Assembly: GCF_004295665.1 (NCBI RefSeq)
Contig: NZ_CP034759.1
Span: forward strand, 1,860,001 to 1,924,000
DNA length: 64,000 bases
Direction: 5' to 3'
DNA from: Litorilituus sediminis
GTDB taxonomy: Bacteria; Pseudomonadota; Gammaproteobacteria; Enterobacterales; Alteromonadaceae
Part shown: positions 1 through 7,245 of the stretch, piece by piece
Layout of the letters: every line of letters starts with the position of its first letter
Position numbering within the stretch: position 1 is the stretch's first letter
Made by a program: the position numbers and the translations under genes
The notes under the pieces: model-generated
What the model was told of the DNA's origin: nothing
What the model saw: only the letters and a program-made list of their open reading frames with translations
Database searches by the model: none

Positions 1-120
1 AACCATTTTAGAAGCAATGATTTTTAAGCCAGCTGTTTCAAAACGGTTGTAGATTTGACCAATTACGTTTTTAGCAACTGCATCTGGTTTTACGATAGAA
101 AAAGTACGTTCGATAGCCAT
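1..120 (-). CDS. ndk: nucleoside diphosphate kinase, N-terminal part
   Basis: Reading leftwards from an ATG at 118-120, the sequence encodes [20 protein letters not shown] and continues off the left edge of the window, so only the first 40 residues are seen. This is the unmistakable N-terminus of nucleoside diphosphate kinase, with the [10 protein letters not shown] strand. The enzyme transfers the gamma phosphate between nucleoside triphosphates and diphosphates through a phosphohistidine. The catalytic histidine lies outside the window. In many Alteromonadales ndk sits near iscX, which is also on this strand at 2.7 kb. Identification is secure; completeness cannot be judged. Confidence 0.95.
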   Translation of the reverse strand, partial: MAIERTFSIVKPDAVAKNVIGQIYNRFETAGLKIIASKMV

Positions 121-251
121 TATAAGCCCTCTGTTGTCAAAATAAGTTAATAAAAATTCGCACTAAACTAGTGCGGTATAAATTTTGGGCGCGATTATAG
201 ACGAATTATCGGCAAAAGCCTAATGATATTAATGTGAAAGCAAGCGCGATT

Positions 252-300
252 AAAAAAGCCTCTTTAACAAGTAGATAATTTACTGGTAAAAGAGGCTTTT
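252..300 (-). terminator. stem-loop terminator after the 78-residue gene
   Basis: The arms AAAAGCCTCTTT (254-265) and AAAGAGGCTTTT (289-300) are perfectly complementary around a 23-base loop. They sit 20 bases downstream of the stop of the leftward gene at 321-557. The leftward transcript ends the stem in a run of U, as expected for intrinsic termination. The U-run is short and the loop is long, so strength is uncertain. Confidence 0.6.
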
Positions 301-320
301 AAAGGTCTGTTAACTCAAAA

Positions 321-557
321 CTAACTTTCTTGTTTTAACTTAATGATCAAGTCAATATGCGGAATGAGTTGTTCAATTTCTCTAATTTGCTCTCGTAAAC
401 CTTGCCATTGTGACAGTTCAAGCTTGCCAGAATCCAAAATGGCTTGTTTTAACTCGGCAACTAGAGAGTGCTCATCGTGAGATTCAATAAACTCATTAAT
501 TCGTAATAACTCGTCTAAATCTGCTTGAGAAATGATTTCATCATTATTAGCATTCAT
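321..557 (-). CDS. conserved small acidic protein of unknown function
   Basis: This 78-residue gene has a good ribosome binding site (GAGG, spacing 5) before its ATG at 557. The product is acidic, predicted helical, and has no signal peptide or membrane segment. It contains hydrophobic heptads such as ELLRINEFIES and LREQIREIEQLI, which suggest a short helical bundle or coiled coil. I do not recognise the family. It starts 35 bases after the malic enzyme stop on the same strand and is followed by a stem-loop, so co-transcription with maeA is likely. The clear ribosome site and terminator make it a real gene. Confidence 0.65.
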   Translation of the reverse strand: MNANNDEIISQADLDELLRINEFIESHDEHSLVAELKQAILDSGKLELSQWQGLREQIREIEQLIPHIDLIIKLKQES

Positions 558-592
558 AACAACCTCACTTTAACACTCGTTAGTTAACACCA

Positions 593-2281
593 TTAAACAC
601 TGGTTCGACGATATTGACGATATTCTGGCTTCCAAAAGTTTCGTTCAATTTTCGCTTTCAGCTCATCATCAGCAATTTCTAAGGCTAAGTTTTGCTTAAA
701 AGCGACCTTAGCTATAGCAAAAGCGATATCTTTACTTAGCTGAGCAATACCCGTCAGTGGCGGTAGTAAGTCTTCACCTTCATTATTGGCAACAGGAGAA
801 GCCGCCGCTAAGGTTTCACTGGCAACCAGTAACATTTCATCTGTAATACGATTAATGTTGGCAGAAACAACACCTAAACCTATGCCAGGGAATATATAAC
901 TATTATTACATTGTGCAATTGGATAGCGCTTACCTTCGTACTCTACAGGCTCAAAAGGGCTGCCCGTGGCAACAACCGCTTTACCTTGAGTCCAGTTAAT
1001 AACTTGTGTTGGCGTTGCTTCAACTTGGCGTGATGGATTACTTAATGGAAAAATAATCGGCACAGGACAATGGGATTGCATGGCAGTGATCACTTCCTCG
1101 GTAAATAAACCTGCTTGCCCAGAAACCCCTATTAACACATCTGGTTTAGCGCCATGCATGACCTCAACTAATGATGCGTAATCTCCTTGAATATCCCAGT
1201 GTTCAATGGCTATTTTATTTTGTACTAACCTTTCTTGGAAATCTCTTAAACCTTCCATACCTTGGGTTAATAAGCCATATCTATCCACCATGTACACTTG
1301 GCTACGCGCTTGCATAGGTGAGATACCTTCGCTGATCATTTGGGTAATAATCTGCTCGGCAATACCGCAACCAGCAGAGCCGGCGCCAACAAAAGCAACT
1401 TTTAACTGAGACAGCTTGACGCCTTTTCTACGACATGCAGCTAATAAAGTTCCAACCGTTACTGAGGCGGTACCTTGAATATCATCATTAAAACAACAAA
1501 TTTTATTTCGATAACGCTCAAGCAGCGGCATAGCATTTGGCTGAGCAAAGTCTTCAAACTGCAACATCACATGTGGCCAGCGACGTTTAACCGCGCTAAT
1601 AAACAACTCTAAAAATTCATCATAAGAGTCTTGATCAATACGCTTATGGCGCGAGCCCATATACATAGGATCATCAAGCAGTTTTTGATTGTTAGTACCC
1701 ACATCTAACATAACCGGTAAGGTATACGCAGGGCTGATACCACCACAAGCGGTATACAAAGATAACTTACCGATAGGAATACCCATACCACCAATACCTT
1801 GGTCGCCTAAGCCTAAGATACGTTCACCATCGGTAACAACAATCACTTTAACTTTATTTTTCGTAGCATTACGCAAGATATCATCAATGTTATATCTGTC
1901 TTCATAAGAGATAAACAAACCACGTGAGCTGCGATAAATATCTGAAAACTGTTCACAAGCATCGCCCACTGTTGGTGTGTAAATAATGGGCAGCATTTCA
2001 GCCAAATGTTCTTGTACTAATTTAAAGAATAACGTTTCATTATTATCATGAATGGCACGTAAATAAATATGCTTATTAATATTGGTGTGAAAGCTACTGT
2101 ACTGACGATAAGCGCGATCGGCTTGCTCTTCAATTGTTTCAAAACGTGGCGGTAAAAGGCCGGCTAAATTAAAACTATCACGTTCTTCTTGGCTAAAGGC
2201 GCTGCCTTTATTTAATAGCGGTGTTTCGAGTAAAGCTGGGCCTGCATACGGAATATAAAGTGGGCGCTTAGTTTGAGTCAT
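593..2281 (-). CDS. maeA: NAD-dependent malic enzyme
   Basis: The product oxidatively decarboxylates malate to pyruvate with reduction of NAD, linking the TCA cycle to pyruvate. The 562-residue protein matches the long MaeA/SfcA class (E. coli 565 residues). It shows [16 protein letters not shown] near residue 100, the catalytic region [19 protein letters not shown], the metal-binding [12 protein letters not shown], and the NAD-binding [14 protein letters not shown]. The start is set at the ATG at 2281 ([14 protein letters not shown]), where MaeA homology begins. A longer frame extends to 2428 but its extra 49 residues look unrelated and run into a repeat element. No clear ribosome site precedes 2281. 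Confidence 0.95.
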   Translation of the reverse strand: MTQTKRPLYIPYAGPALLETPLLNKGSAFSQEERDSFNLAGLLPPRFETIEEQADRAYRQYSSFHTNINKHIYLRAIHDNNETLFFKLVQEHLAEMLPIIYTPTVGDACEQFSDIYRSSRGLFISYEDRYNIDDILRNATKNKVKVIVVTDGERILGLGDQGIGGMGIPIGKLSLYTACGGISPAYTLPVMLDVGTNNQKLLDDPMYMGSRHKRIDQDSYDEFLELFISAVKRRWPHVMLQFEDFAQPNAMPLLERYRNKICCFNDDIQGTASVTVGTLLAACRRKGVKLSQLKVAFVGAGSAGCGIAEQIITQMISEGISPMQARSQVYMVDRYGLLTQGMEGLRDFQERLVQNKIAIEHWDIQGDYASLVEVMHGAKPDVLIGVSGQAGLFTEEVITAMQSHCPVPIIFPLSNPSRQVEATPTQVINWTQGKAVVATGSPFEPVEYEGKRYPIAQCNNSYIFPGIGLGVVSANINRITDEMLLVASETLAAASPVANNEGEDLLPPLTGIAQLSKDIAFAIAKVAFKQNLALEIADDELKAKIERNFWKPEYRQYRRTSV

Positions 2282-2426
2282 GTACTTGCAACTTATGTGT
2301 TTGGTGAATGTTGGAAATAGATATAATTTATGTCGCAAGAGTATAATAGATCTGATGAAACTAGCAAAGCCAACCAGGGGCAAAAAATGCAAAAACAAAC
2401 CATAAATTTGCATTAATATGCACTTC

Positions 2427-2690
2427 ATACCAAGTGAAATAATTATTTGGACAGTTCAGAGCTATGTCAGGGTGGTGAGAATAAAACAAATTTGTGCTGC
2501 TGTAGTCATTCTCCAGCAAAGAAATTTGTTAAATTATCATCTTCCTGACAAGCTCCCAAGGGCGAGTTTAAAAGGCTTATATGCTGTGTTATTGATTTTG
2601 ACAAGGGAATAACCATTCTCTGCAATCAATGCCTTGCCTATAAACCTTTTAACTCTCGCTGAATGCTCAAATAGTTAATTCAATTGGTAT
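2427..2690. repeat. palindromic dispersed repeat, family A, copy 1
   Basis: A 264-bp non-coding element bounded by imperfect terminal inverted repeats: ATACCAAGTGAAATAATTAT on the left and the complement of ATACCAATTGAATTAACTAT on the right. Inside is a second inverted pair, GCGAGTTTAAAAGGCTTATA against the complement of GCGAGAGTTAAAAGGTTTATA. A second copy lies at 60569-60833 in the opposite orientation. They share runs such as ACAAGGGAATAACCATTCT and GCCTTGCCTATAA. It carries no gene and looks like a MITE or extended palindromic repeat. Confidence 0.8.
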
Positions 2691-2698
2691 TAATTGTC

Positions 2699-2905
2699 TT
2701 AATCAACTTCATCCATCCAGGCTAATTGAATCGCTTCAAGCACACGTTCACCACAATGGTTAGGATCATCATCAAAACGTTCTAATGCCAGTACCCACTC
2801 CCTTAATTCGGTAAAATGTAGCTTGTAAGGATCAACATCTTGATGTTGTTCAATCAAGTCTAAGGCAATTTCTAATGAATCTGTCCATTTAAGCCCGCCT
2901 GCCAT
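2699..2905 (-). CDS. iscX: iron-sulfur assembly accessory protein IscX
   Basis: This 68-residue acidic protein matches IscX (YfhJ) along its whole length. It has the KWTDSLEIALDL opening, the HFTELREWVLALERFDDDP centre and the EAIQLAWMDE end. IscX binds IscS and frataxin-like CyaY through its acidic surface and adjusts cysteine desulfurase activity during Fe-S cluster assembly in the cytosol. In most gammaproteobacteria it is the last gene of the isc operon. Here its upstream neighbour is a cysteine synthase-like gene more than 300 bases away, so it seems to be expressed on its own. A purine-rich GGAGAGAA ribosome site precedes the ATG. Confidence 0.93.
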   Translation of the reverse strand: MAGGLKWTDSLEIALDLIEQHQDVDPYKLHFTELREWVLALERFDDDPNHCGERVLEAIQLAWMDEVD

Positions 2906-3171
2906 TATTCTCTCCAGCTTTTTTATATGCTTATTATCTAAATATAAGCTGGAAGTAAAAATAATCCACTAAAAGCATGATTAATAACCACAATAGAATA
3001 AATCGTGCCCGCCGACAAAACTGACACTCTGTATGCCACCAGCTTTTTAATTGTTTTAACAACACATTCATTATCCACAATAGAGCCAATAAAGTTTTCT
3101 ATGATATTAAGTTTATCAAGGTGAGTATGATCTTTCGAGGTAACTTTATTGTTGATTTGTAATCGTTAAAT
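2906..3171. other. intergenic region upstream of iscX
   Basis: AT-rich stretch between iscX and the terminator of the cysK-like gene. It should hold the iscX promoter. I see no convincing open reading frame, RNA gene or repeat in it. Confidence 0.4.
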
Positions 3172-3201
3172 AAAAAAAGGCCAGTGCATAAGGCACTGGC
3201 C
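3172..3201 (-). terminator. intrinsic terminator of the cysK-like gene
   Basis: A perfect 9-bp stem (GGCCAGTGC / GCACTGGCC, 3179-3201, five-base loop) lies about 50 bases after the stop of the leftward gene at 3250. On the leftward transcript it is followed by a run of seven U (3172-3178). It is a textbook terminator. Confidence 0.9.
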
Positions 3202-3249
3202 AAAAAGCCGATCAAGGCTTGAGCAAGTAAGTGGGTAAATCAGGTTAAA

Positions 3250-4224
3250 TTATGCGAATAGCTCTGTGCTGAAATAACGTTCGGCATTGTCAGCTAAAAT
3301 AGTGACGATATTTTTGCCTTTAAAGTCTGGGCGCTGACCAATAACCATAGCGGCTTTTAACGCTGCACCTGATGAAATGCCTACAGGTAAGCTTTCTAAA
3401 CAGGCAATATCTTGAGCAAAACTAACGGCATCTTCATTCGATACCGTCACTATGTCATCAATTAAATCAGTACGTAAAATAGCTGGCACATGGCCTGAGC
3501 TTAAGCCTTGAATTTTATGTACGCCCGACTTTCCTTCCGATAAAACCGGACAAGAGGCAGGCTCAACGGCAATAACTTTAAGATTAGGGTTTAGTGCTTT
3601 TAAGGTTTGTGCTATGCCTGATAAAGTACCGCCCGTACCGACACCCGCAACTAAGACATCAACTTTACCTTGGGTATCATGCCAAATTTCTTGTGCGGTG
3701 GTTTTTGCATGCATAGCAGAATTTGCTTGGTTACCAAATTGATCTAGCATAACGGCATTATCATTCTCAGCAATCATAGCTTTGGCTTTATCGATAGCAC
3801 CTTTAGTACCAAGCTCTTTTGGCGTTAGCACAACTTTAGCGCCATAGTGTTTAATTAACTTACGACGTTCTATCGACATATGCTCAGGAATAACAATCGT
3901 TAACGGAATCTTCTTCATTGCGCAAATCCACGCACAGGCAACGCCATTATTACCTGAAGTAGCTTCGATAATTTCAGTATTAGCACCAATGCGGCCATCA
4001 GCAATCATAGCCTCAATCATGGCAAGGGCTGGACGATCTTTGATTGAGCCTGCGGGGTTAAAAAATTCAATTTTAGCAAGAATATTAGCTGGCACATCAA
4101 GCGCCTTAGTAAAGCGACTTAAACGTACTAACGGCGTATTACCGATAGTTTGGGTAATATCATCATAGATAACACCACGACCATAAACGATATCTTGTTG
4201 TTGGTTTTGTGCTAAGTTACTCAT
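3250..4224 (-). CDS. cysteine synthase family PLP enzyme (CysK/CysM-like)
   Basis: This 324-residue fold-type II PLP enzyme is most like O-acetylserine sulfhydrylase, which makes cysteine from O-acetylserine and sulfide. The PLP lysine is K62 in GSIKDR, and the phosphate-binding loop is GVGTGGT (194-200). The C-terminal GISSGAA and the HKIQGLSSGHVPA loop are CysK-like. The asparagine loop reads TSGNNG (89-94) instead of the usual TSGNTG. That replaces a threonine that contacts the substrate carboxylate in known CysK structures, so substrate use may differ. It is divergent from a DecR-like cysteine-responsive regulator. It could be a cysteine synthase or a related sulfur amino acid lyase. Confidence 0.8.
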   Translation of the reverse strand: MSNLAQNQQQDIVYGRGVIYDDITQTIGNTPLVRLSRFTKALDVPANILAKIEFFNPAGSIKDRPALAMIEAMIADGRIGANTEIIEATSGNNGVACAWICAMKKIPLTIVIPEHMSIERRKLIKHYGAKVVLTPKELGTKGAIDKAKAMIAENDNAVMLDQFGNQANSAMHAKTTAQEIWHDTQGKVDVLVAGVGTGGTLSGIAQTLKALNPNLKVIAVEPASCPVLSEGKSGVHKIQGLSSGHVPAILRTDLIDDIVTVSNEDAVSFAQDIACLESLPVGISSGAALKAAMVIGQRPDFKGKNIVTILADNAERYFSTELFA

Positions 4225-4389
4225 CTAAATTTCCTATACGCCTGTGCATTTCACTGAATAAATTATTCCACAGACATCAAGAAAAATTTGTGCTTTTCAC
4301 TAGACAAAATCGAGAAAAAGTAGAATAGTATTCCAATAAAAAGCATTTATTTAGAAAAAAATTAAAAATAGCGTATTTATTTGAGTATT
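4225..4389. promoter_or_regulatory. divergent promoter region with palindromic operator candidate
   Basis: This 165-bp gap separates the cysK-like gene from the Lrp-family regulator and must hold both promoters. At 4323-4333 there is a perfect palindrome, GAATA-G-TATTC, in an AT-rich setting. That is the size and style of an Lrp/AsnC-family operator half. The position between the two start codons supports local regulation. The assignment to this regulator is inference. Confidence 0.45.
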
Positions 4390-4848
4390 ATGGACTCTTT
4401 TGATAAACATATTTTAAGCCTATTACAAAAAGACAGCACCTTATCAACCAGTGAAATCGCAGAGCAGGTTGGTTTATCAACTACCCCTTGTTGGCGTCGC
4501 ATTCAAGCGATGGAAAAATCTGGTGTCATTAAAGCGCGAGTCGCTTTGGCTGATCCAGAAAAGCTCAATGTTGGCTTAACTATATTCGTGATGGTAAAAA
4601 CCAATCAACATAACCCTAACTGGCTGGCAACCTTTGCGGAAATTGCTGATGAATTTGAAGAAATTGTTGAGTTTTATCGTATGAGTGGTGCGGTAGATTA
4701 TCTACTGCGCGTGGTAGTGCCAGATATGAAAGCATACGATAACTTCTATAAAAAGCTGATTACTAAAACAGACTTTGCCGATATTAGCTCAAGCTTTGCC
4801 ATGGAAGAAATAAAATACACCACAGCACTACCCGTGAGTTATTTGTAA
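4390..4848 (+). CDS. Lrp/AsnC-family regulator, DecR-like
   Basis: The protein is a 152-residue feast/famine regulator with an N-terminal winged helix-turn-helix (STSEIAEQVGLSTTPCWRRI) and a C-terminal RAM ligand-binding domain. It is very similar in layout to E. coli DecR (YbaO), which senses cysteine and controls cysteine detoxification. Shared features are the TTPCW motif, VALADPEKL, and the C-terminal SSFAMEEIKYTTALP. The ATG at 4390 is preferred over a TTG three codons earlier because it aligns with DecR and has a GAG upstream. It is divergent from the cysteine synthase-like gene, its probable target. Confidence 0.85.
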   Translation: MDSFDKHILSLLQKDSTLSTSEIAEQVGLSTTPCWRRIQAMEKSGVIKARVALADPEKLNVGLTIFVMVKTNQHNPNWLATFAEIADEFEEIVEFYRMSGAVDYLLRVVVPDMKAYDNFYKKLITKTDFADISSSFAMEEIKYTTALPVSYL

Positions 4849-4853
4849 AACAG

Positions 4854-5534
4854 TCAATCAAGTATTAATCGATAACCTAAGCCATATACAGACTGGATAA
4901 GCTCTTGCTCTGGACAGATCTGAGCAATTTTTTTTCGTAATTTTTTAATATGGCTATCTATGGTTCTATCACTTACTACGCGGCTATCACAGTACATGGT
5001 ATCCATCAGTTGCGCACGGCTATAAATACGCCCTGGCTCGCTTACTAGCGGTGCCAATAAATTAAACTCCACAGCCGTTAACGCGAGCGTATTACCTTGA
5101 TAGCTCACCTCATTGCGCGCTTTATCGAGAAAAATACCTGTAGATGCGACGGGCTGATTTTGTCCGCCATGCTGGGTTCTTCGCAGCACGGCTTTTACCC
5201 GAGCAACCACTTCTCTTGGGCTAAATGGCTTACAAATATAGTCATCTGCCCCTAATTCCAAACCAAGTAACTTGTCAACTTCTTCCACTTTAGCGGTAAC
5301 CATAATAATAGGCACTTGGCTAAGCTGACGAATTTCTCGGCACAATTGCATGCCATCTTTTTCTGGTAGCATAATATCTAGCAAAATAATATCAGGGTGA
5401 TTATGCTTAACCCAGTCAACAACCTTGCCACCTGAATACAAACAGTGGCACTGATATTGCGCGGCAATAAAGTAATCAGCTAATAGCTCAGCCAGTTTCT
5501 GCTCATCTTCAACAATCAATACCAGATCAGACAT
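4854..5534 (-). CDS. OmpR-family response regulator, BaeR-like
   Basis: The 226-residue protein has a receiver domain with phospho-acceptor D53 (ILLDIMLP), then a winged-helix DNA-binding domain from about residue 130 ending in SVYGLGYRL. The receiver resembles E. coli BaeR closely, including the GLELGADDYICKPFSPREVV segment. BaeR-type regulators respond to envelope stress and toxic compounds. It starts 22 bases after the partner kinase gene on the same strand, so the pair is one operon with the kinase first. The specific target is not known. The divergent cytochrome c peroxidase-like gene at 7246 is a candidate. Confidence 0.88.
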   Translation of the reverse strand: MSDLVLIVEDEQKLAELLADYFIAAQYQCHCLYSGGKVVDWVKHNHPDIILLDIMLPEKDGMQLCREIRQLSQVPIIMVTAKVEEVDKLLGLELGADDYICKPFSPREVVARVKAVLRRTQHGGQNQPVASTGIFLDKARNEVSYQGNTLALTAVEFNLLAPLVSEPGRIYSRAQLMDTMYCDSRVVSDRTIDSHIKKLRKKIAQICPEQELIQSVYGLGYRLILD

Positions 5535-5556
5535 AAAATTTTTCCCTTATTTGCCG

Positions 5557-7062
5557 TTAATTTATCAGGGGTAATTCAATCACAATGGCTAAACCGCCAA
5601 GTTGAGAAGATTGCGCCTCTATTTTGCCTTGATGACCATTAACAATATGGGCACAAATAGAAAGCCCTAAACCGCTCCCCCCCGTTGCTCTACTGCGAGA
5701 ATCATCAACTCGATACAAATGCTCAAATAAATGTGCTAAGTGCTCATTAGCAACACCTTGACCATTATCTTCAAATCGAATTATGGCACTGTTCTTAGTT
5801 GAATTTTTAGCTAGGGTGAGTTTAACGATAGTGCCGTTTTCAGCATATTTTACTGTATTACTAAAGAGATTCTCTAACAACTGAGACAAACGCGTTTTAT
5901 CAGCAAAAATGAGCAACTCATCACTGTCGTTACTATCGTTACCCTTACTATAGTTACCCTTACAATAGTTACATAACTGCAAAGTATAACCCGCATCACT
6001 TAAATAACTCTGATATTGCTTAGCACAATTGTCAATAAAGGCCACTAAATCTACAGGCTCTTTTCGATAACTCATACCACCAATATCTGCACTGGTCAGG
6101 GCATGCAAATCAGCAATCAGTCGCTCTAGGTGCAGTACTTCTTGGTGAGTCGATTGCACATGCCCCATTGATAATACTCGCACGCCATCGATAACGGCTT
6201 CCAGCTCTGCCTTTAAAACCGCAAGTGGTGTTCTTAGTTCATGAGAAATATTGGCGAGCCAACGCTTTCTGGCACTTTCATTAGCAAGTAAGGTTTTCGC
6301 CAATTCATTAAAATCACGTGTTAATTGGGCAAACTCATCCTTTCGTTCAATTGACAAGCGACTTTGATACTGGCCTTGGGTTAATTGATGCATTCCTTTA
6401 GCGAGCGCTCTAATGGGGGCGACAATATGACTAGCCAAAGGCAAGCTAATCAGCACAACTAAGCACATAATAGCTAATGAAATAAGCCATAAGTAGCTAC
6501 GTTGCTGCTCAATAAAGTCCAATTCGTAGCCCGAGGTTAATCTATGTCGTTTCACCACAGCAAAGTAGCCAATAAGGCTATCGGCGACAAAAATTTCCGT
6601 CATACTATAATCGTGTTGCTCATTATAATGACCAACAACTAAGCGCTTATCTGCATCTAGCACGGCATATCGATCATGCTTAGGTTTCTGTGGTGGTCTT
6701 CTTAGCGCCTTTACTGGTGCTTTATCTGGCTTGCCGGGCATTTTTTCCCCTGCCCTTCGCTCTCTATGCTGTGGAGGCGGTCTGTGTTCAGGCCGTGGCA
6801 AAGTAAACTCAGTATCACTTAAGGCTTGTCGAATTAACCGCTGAAATCGTCTATCGTCAAAACGAATAAAATGCCAACTCCCTCGTTGCTGATATGACTG
6901 AGCTAATTGCGTAACGACTGGCGCTAAGGCGTTAATTTCTCGTTTATTAACATAATTAACCATGCCCTTATCGAGACTCCACTGCATAAAGCTGACGATG
7001 GCGATCACTAAGGTAATGCCAAACAAAAGCAGGGTTAAAAAAAGTTTATTATGTATTTTCAT
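5557..7062 (-). CDS. membrane sensor histidine kinase, BaeS-like with basic proline-rich sensor insert
   Basis: This is a 501-residue sensor kinase: membrane segment at 8-28, periplasmic domain at 30-189, second membrane segment at 190-212, HAMP to about 262, H-box with H274 (NISHELRTPL), and an ATPase domain with GGSGLGLSIC. The periplasmic domain carries an unusual insert (about 89-130) very rich in proline, arginine, lysine and histidine. An insert of NYCKG/NYSKG type repeats also sits in the ATPase domain, encoded by a short tandem repeat. The partner response regulator follows at once. The signal is unknown; the histidine- and arginine-rich loop could bind metal or anionic ligands (inference). 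Confidence 0.88.
   Translation of the reverse strand: MKIHNKLFLTLLLFGITLVIAIVSFMQWSLDKGMVNYVNKREINALAPVVTQLAQSYQQRGSWHFIRFDDRRFQRLIRQALSDTEFTLPRPEHRPPPQHRERRAGEKMPGKPDKAPVKALRRPPQKPKHDRYAVLDADKRLVVGHYNEQHDYSMTEIFVADSLIGYFAVVKRHRLTSGYELDFIEQQRSYLWLISLAIMCLVVLISLPLASHIVAPIRALAKGMHQLTQGQYQSRLSIERKDEFAQLTRDFNELAKTLLANESARKRWLANISHELRTPLAVLKAELEAVIDGVRVLSMGHVQSTHQEVLHLERLIADLHALTSADIGGMSYRKEPVDLVAFIDNCAKQYQSYLSDAGYTLQLCNYCKGNYSKGNDSNDSDELLIFADKTRLSQLLENLFSNTVKYAENGTIVKLTLAKNSTKNSAIIRFEDNGQGVANEHLAHLFEHLYRVDDSRSRATGGSGLGLSICAHIVNGHQGKIEAQSSQLGGLAIVIELPLIN
5929..5972. repeat. short tandem repeat inside the kinase gene
   Basis: Two 15-bp units (GTTACCCTTACTATA and GTTACCCTTACAATA, 5938-5967) are flanked by partial copies. 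The repeat keeps the reading frame and encodes a five-residue repeat around residues 365-380 of the histidine kinase. It lies at the start of the ATPase domain and probably arose by replication slippage. Confidence 0.7.
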
Positions 7063-7245
7063 TAAATCATCATTATAAAAATGCTAACTATCAGCGGCTA
7101 TTTATCACCTTACTATGTCCCTTCACTAAAGACAAAGCGCTTAGCTGACAACCACATTATTTGCATTTTATTTGCACATTGTTTGCACATTCGCCCGTTA
7201 ATCTAAACAGATGCCTAGCCGAGATATTAAAATTAAGGAATAGCT

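Noticed and set aside
2282-2428. N-terminal extension of the malic enzyme
   Set aside because: The added residues are not part of the MaeA family and would run to the edge of a repeat; the start at 2281 gives the normal length.
2418-2612. A 64-residue rightward frame upstream of maeA
   Set aside because: It lies inside repeat element A, has no ribosome site, and its sequence is explained by the palindromic repeat.
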